Assembly (NCBI GenBank): GCA_947624845.1
Contig: CANQMB010000042.1
Location: 1-8,929 of the forward strand
Direction: 5' to 3'
Length of the DNA stretch: 8,929 nucleotides
From: an uncultured Bacilli bacterium
GTDB taxonomy: Bacteria; Bacillota_I; Bacilli_A; RF39; UBA660
In this document: positions 6,271-8,929 of the stretch, in pieces
Layout: each line of letters begins with the position of its first letter
Numbering within the stretch: position 1 is the stretch's first letter
Notes under the pieces: model-generated
What the model was told of the DNA's origin: nothing
What the model saw: the letters and a program-made list of their open reading frames with translations, nothing else
Database searches by the model: none
Position numbers and translations under genes: made by a program

Positions 6271-7527
6271 TTATTCTCCTTCCAAACAATAGATGGTATC
6301 TATTTTTATTTTTTTGGCAACTGAAATAATTTCCTCTTTAGAAACTGCATCCATTTTTTTGCGTCGAACTTCAATTGGATCAATTCCTAAAAGTTCCATC
6401 ATATAATAAGCATTAATTAATCTTGAGGGACTTTCTTCTAATTCATCTAAACTCGTTTGAAACAACTCCTTTGCTTTCGAAATATCTTCTTCCGTAAAGT
6501 TTCCTTTCTTCATATCTTGCATTTCGTTATCAATTAATTTTACTACTTTTTTTAAGTTTTCTTTTGTAATACCAGCCCGAATAATCAACAGATGATCGAG
6601 CTTATTCGGTGTTGAATAAATATAATACGCTAAAGAATGTTTTTCTCGAATATTTTTAAAGAATTTAGAATCTCCACCAGAACCTAAAATAATACTATAT
6701 AAGGTAAGAGCATAAGCCCGTTCTTCCTCAGTTAAATCATTAATTCTACAACCAATAGATAATTTTGCTTGGGTCAAATTTTCCTTTTCTTTAATGATTT
6801 GTCTTTTACTACGCACTTTTACTTCGTCTAAATAATAAGGTTTTCTAGTCTTTTTATAAGTATTGGACTGAAATTTTTCTGTAATGATCTCTTCAATTTT
6901 ACTTGCATCCACATCTCCAATCACAAAAATATCCATTAAATTGGTCTTTAACATATTCTTATAATAAACATATAAATTACTCTCATCAATCTTTTCTAAG
7001 TCTTCAAGATATCCCATCGGACGATAAGAGAGAGGACTCGAAGGATCCATTGTCTCTAACATACGAATTAAACTGTAATTAGCAGGATCTTCTTTGATGC
7101 TTTCCAAAGCCACTGTCGCTTGTCTTTTAACAATTTCTAAAGAAGCTTTATCAAATTGATTATTTTCTACATTGGGAGAAAAAATAAGTTCACTTAAAAA
7201 AGTAATCGCTTCTTCCAAGTTTCCCTCTTCTGTATATTTATCATTCAAACAATTCAAATAAAAATTTGTATTTATATAATTACCGAATCGTATATCCTCA
7301 TCCATTACACTAGAGGCATATAACTCTTGAGACTTTAAAGCAATTTCTCTTTTTGTTTTATATTTTTTACTAGATATGAGCAACAAGTCCGACAAAACAT
7401 TTCGCATCGTAATTTCTTCTTTTACAATTGGACTACGAAAACTAACTTGTACGACTACTGATTTAAATTTATCGGTCTTAATTATATGTAAGTTATAAGA
7501 ACCTAAATCTTTTTTTATATATTCCAT
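6271..7527 (-). CDS. M16 family non-catalytic subunit, YfmF-like
   Basis: A 418-aa M16-fold protein without the zinc motif: where HxxEH is expected the sequence reads RNVLSDLLL (42-50), so it should not hydrolyse peptides alone. The second half has LGSGGDSKFFKNIREKHSLA (281-300) followed by YYIYS, which matches the conserved R/Y region used by the inactive subunit of M16 heterodimers to grip substrate. It would pair with the following HFLEH-bearing protein, as described for two-subunit bacterial M16 proteases. The start ATG follows GAGGTGA. It begins 35 bases after the deoD-type gene with no hairpin or clear promoter between, so all three genes are likely one operon. A spoIIIE-ymfF-ymfH order is known in Bacillus, supporting orthology to YmfF. 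Confidence 0.85.
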   Translation of the reverse strand: MEYIKKDLGSYNLHIIKTDKFKSVVVQVSFRSPIVKEEITMRNVLSDLLLISSKKYKTKREIALKSQELYASSVMDEDIRFGNYINTNFYLNCLNDKYTEEGNLEEAITFLSELIFSPNVENNQFDKASLEIVKRQATVALESIKEDPANYSLIRMLETMDPSSPLSYRPMGYLEDLEKIDESNLYVYYKNMLKTNLMDIFVIGDVDASKIEEIITEKFQSNTYKKTRKPYYLDEVKVRSKRQIIKEKENLTQAKLSIGCRINDLTEEERAYALTLYSIILGSGGDSKFFKNIREKHSLAYYIYSTPNKLDHLLIIRAGITKENLKKVVKLIDNEMQDMKKGNFTEEDISKAKELFQTSLDELEESPSRLINAYYMMELLGIDPIEVRRKKMDAVSKEEIISVAKKIKIDTIYCLEGE

Positions 7528-7562
7528 AAGTCACCTCGTTCTTTCTTAGTATCTACGAAAAA

Positions 7563-8294
7563 CTATAAATTATGTGCCATTTCTAAAGCAATTTCAATCA
7601 TTTGATTTAAAGATTTTTCTCGTTTTTCACTAGAAATATATTCATGAATATAAGGAGAATCTACCACAGTCAAAAGACAAGCAGCCTGTTTTTTTAAATG
7701 TTTGGCAAGAGCAAATAAAGAAGCCGCTTCCATTTCGGTTGCCAAGCTATCAGAAAATTTTTCTTGCAATTTTTTTTGATATAGCTGATCTTGAGCATAG
7801 ACATCAAAAATATCATTCGTCATAATCTTTCCTCGATGATATGAAATTTTATGATCAATGGCAATTTTTTCCATACAATTGTTTAAATTCTCAGTTCCAA
7901 AAAATTCTAATTCATTATCATCAAAAAACAGTTTTGGAAAATTAGAAAGACAATAACTAGAATCTGCAATCACTAAATCCAACAATTGAATATCTTTCTG
8001 GTTTGCCCCACAAGTACCGACACGAATAATCGTATCCACATGATAAAAATGATAAAGTTCATAAGCATAGATTCCCATACTTGGGCATCCCATTCCATGA
8101 GGAAAGATAGTAATTTCTTTGCCCTTATATTTTCCAGTATATCCAATCATTCCTCTCGTATGACTAATTGGATAACTCTCCTCTAAAAAATGTTCAGCAA
8201 TATATTTTACTCGTAATGGGTCTCCAGCAACAATGACTGTTTTTTTTATATCTTCTTCTTTTGCATCTATATGAATTGCTTTTGTTGGTATCAA
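7563..8294 (-). CDS. deoD: Purine nucleoside phosphorylase, DeoD type
   Basis: A 243-aa cytoplasmic enzyme that splits purine (deoxy)ribonucleosides with phosphate into base and (deoxy)ribose-1-phosphate, normally a homohexamer. Compared with E. coli DeoD the phosphate site is conserved: GDPLR (24-28), R47 (HTRGM) and R91 (IRVGTCG, with T94 for Ser90). H8 (AIHIDA) and TEMEA (E187, M188, E189) form the ribose site. Catalytic D212 (TVVDSP) and R225 correspond to Asp204 and Arg217, while the residue before the Asp is Val instead of Ser. The start is TTG behind AAGGGA, with no ATG that would retain H8. It has its own promoter after the ftsK terminator and leads into the M16 pair. Substrate range (adenosine versus guanosine/inosine) cannot be read with certainty. 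Confidence 0.9.
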   Translation of the reverse strand: MIPTKAIHIDAKEEDIKKTVIVAGDPLRVKYIAEHFLEESYPISHTRGMIGYTGKYKGKEITIFPHGMGCPSMGIYAYELYHFYHVDTIIRVGTCGANQKDIQLLDLVIADSSYCLSNFPKLFFDDNELEFFGTENLNNCMEKIAIDHKISYHRGKIMTNDIFDVYAQDQLYQKKLQEKFSDSLATEMEAASLFALAKHLKKQAACLLTVVDSPYIHEYISSEKREKSLNQMIEIALEMAHNL

Positions 8295-8298
8295 ATTA

Positions 8299-8304
8299 TC
8301 CCTT
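8299..8304 (-). promoter_or_regulatory. Ribosome binding site fixing the TTG start of deoD
   Basis: AAGGGA on the minus strand stands 4 bases before TTG (8294-8292). This, and the match of the first residues to the DeoD N-terminus with the active-site His, supports the TTG as the true start. Confidence 0.7.
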
Positions 8305-8316
8305 CTTTCTATTTTT

Positions 8317-8325
8317 ATTATAACA
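8317..8325 (-). promoter_or_regulatory. Extended -10 promoter of the deoD-yfmF-yfmH operon
   Basis: TGTTATAAT on the minus strand is a consensus TATAAT (8317-8322) with the TGn extension (8323-8325). The -35 region at 16-18 bases is only T-rich, which extended -10 promoters tolerate. The expected start near 8310 gives a leader of about 16 bases. It lies directly after the ftsK terminator. Confidence 0.65.
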
Positions 8326-8341
8326 TAAACATCAAGGCAAG

Positions 8342-8367
8342 AAAAAGAAAGTACAAAAGACTTTCTT
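8342..8367 (-). terminator. Rho-independent terminator of ftsK
   Basis: On the minus strand AAGAAAGT (8367-8360) pairs with ACTTTCTT (8352-8345) over a 7-nt loop, followed by a T tract to 8342. The stem begins within the TAA stop codon of ftsK (8368-8366), leaving no spare sequence between gene end and terminator. Confidence 0.65.
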
Positions 8368-8929
8368 ATTCCTCACCCTGATTCTCTTCTTCTAATTTTA
8401 CTAAAACTTCTCGTGGTTTAGAACCATTTTGAGGACCAATAATTCCTCTTTCTTCAAGTAAATCTACAATACGAGCAGCCCGATTATACCCTAATTTAAA
8501 TCGTCTTTGTAAAAGAGAAGCAGAAGCTTTTTGAGTTTCAATAACAAATTCTACAATCTCATTGTAAAGAGGATCCTCATATTCCTCTTCTTGTGCCATG
8601 TCTTCCATTTGACTAGCACTTTTCGAAGAAGTATCCACAGAATCTAAATTTAATAGAGACTCATCAAATTCGGCTTTTTGTTGAGAAACTGTATAATCAA
8701 TCAATCTTTTAATCTCATCATCTGAAATATAAGCTCCTTGAATTCTTTCAGCAGAAGATTCACCCATAGGCAAAAACAACATATCTCCTTTACCCAATAG
8801 TTTTTCTGCTCCCACTTGATCTAGAATCGTTCTAGAATCAATTCCAGAACTTACGGCAAAAGAAATTCGAGATGGAATATTGGCTTTAATTACACCCGTA
8901 ATTACATCAGTAGAAGGTCTTTGAGTGGC
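8366..8929 (-). CDS. ftsK: DNA translocase FtsK/SpoIIIE, C-terminal part (cut by window edge)
   Basis: The last 187 residues of a septal DNA pump that moves chromosome ends through the division septum and activates Xer recombination. The frame runs open to the window edge; its first visible residues ATQRPSTDVITGVIKANIPS, then ISFAVSSGIDSRTILDQ and GAEKLLGKGDMLFLP, are the RecA-like motor core of the family. After a charged linker (about 75-115 of the visible part) comes the winged-helix gamma domain (from about DPLYNEIVEFV), with LLQRRFKLGYNRAARIVDLLEERGIIGP, which reads the orienting DNA sequence. The GTG near 8815 is an internal codon, not a start. A hairpin at its stop ends the transcript. 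FtsK versus SpoIIIE function cannot be separated from this part. Confidence 0.93.
   Translation of the reverse strand, partial: ATQRPSTDVITGVIKANIPSRISFAVSSGIDSRTILDQVGAEKLLGKGDMLFLPMGESSAERIQGAYISDDEIKRLIDYTVSQQKAEFDESLLNLDSVDTSSKSASQMEDMAQEEEYEDPLYNEIVEFVIETQKASASLLQRRFKLGYNRAARIVDLLEERGIIGPQNGSKPREVLVKLEEENQGEE

Noticed and set aside
7986..8186. Plus-strand open frame of 66 codons
   Set aside because: Antisense to the conserved core of deoD, without supporting signals.
8366..8815. Short independent gene starting at the GTG at 8815
   Set aside because: The frame continues without stop to the window edge and encodes conserved FtsK motor motifs, so the GTG is an internal codon.
1..8929. CRISPR array or tandem repeats
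   Set aside because: No regularly spaced direct repeats were seen; short A/T runs are only composition.

Overview
The window looks like a chromosomal segment of a low-GC, Gram-positive-type bacterium (Bacillota, possibly an uncultured gut Bacilli or Mollicutes-like lineage). I infer this from the very AT-rich composition, strong AGGAG/AGGTG ribosome binding sites, TTG starts, U-tailed hairpin terminators, and gene content (FtsK/SpoIIIE, the YfmF/YfmH M16 pair, SipW-like signal peptidase). TGA appears to act as a stop at position 3784, at the end of the 378-aa gene, which argues against the mycoplasma UGA=Trp code. No species can be named from the sequence alone.

Layout. Positions 1-305 hold no convincing gene, but contain a rho-independent terminator (113-142) for something upstream, a perfect inverted repeat (234-256) and a strong ribosome binding site. 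A plus-strand three-gene cassette follows (306-2792). It encodes a small secreted TasA/camelysin-like beta-sandwich protein with a SipW-type signal peptide, a polytopic SipW-like (Ser/His) signal peptidase with a large extra multi-spanning N-terminal region, and a two-membrane-span DUF5305-like protein. The cassette ends at a bidirectional terminator (2813-2842).

The rest (2872-8929) is on the minus strand and reads right to left: the C-terminal end of ftsK (cut by the window edge), terminator, promoter, deoD-type purine nucleoside phosphorylase, yfmF-like inactive M16 protein, yfmH-like active M16 peptidase, terminator, promoter, an unrecognised 378-aa soluble protein, and a XerC/XerD-type tyrosine recombinase. 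The two transcription units on this strand are clearly delimited by hairpins and promoter-like elements.

How the genes work together. The plus-strand cassette reads as a self-contained secretion module. The first gene supplies a secreted, probably matrix- or fibre-forming, subunit; the second a membrane peptidase to process it; the third a membrane-anchored accessory protein with an outside beta-rich domain and a cytoplasmic tail. The minus-strand block is mostly housekeeping: chromosome translocation (FtsK), dimer resolution (Xer), purine salvage (DeoD) and an M16 protease pair whose position next to ftsK recalls the spoIIIE-ymfF-ymfH order of Bacillus. The most interesting items are the signal peptidase with its unexplained membrane domain in the TasA/SipW/DUF5305 cassette, and the unrecognised gene translationally coupled to the Xer recombinase.
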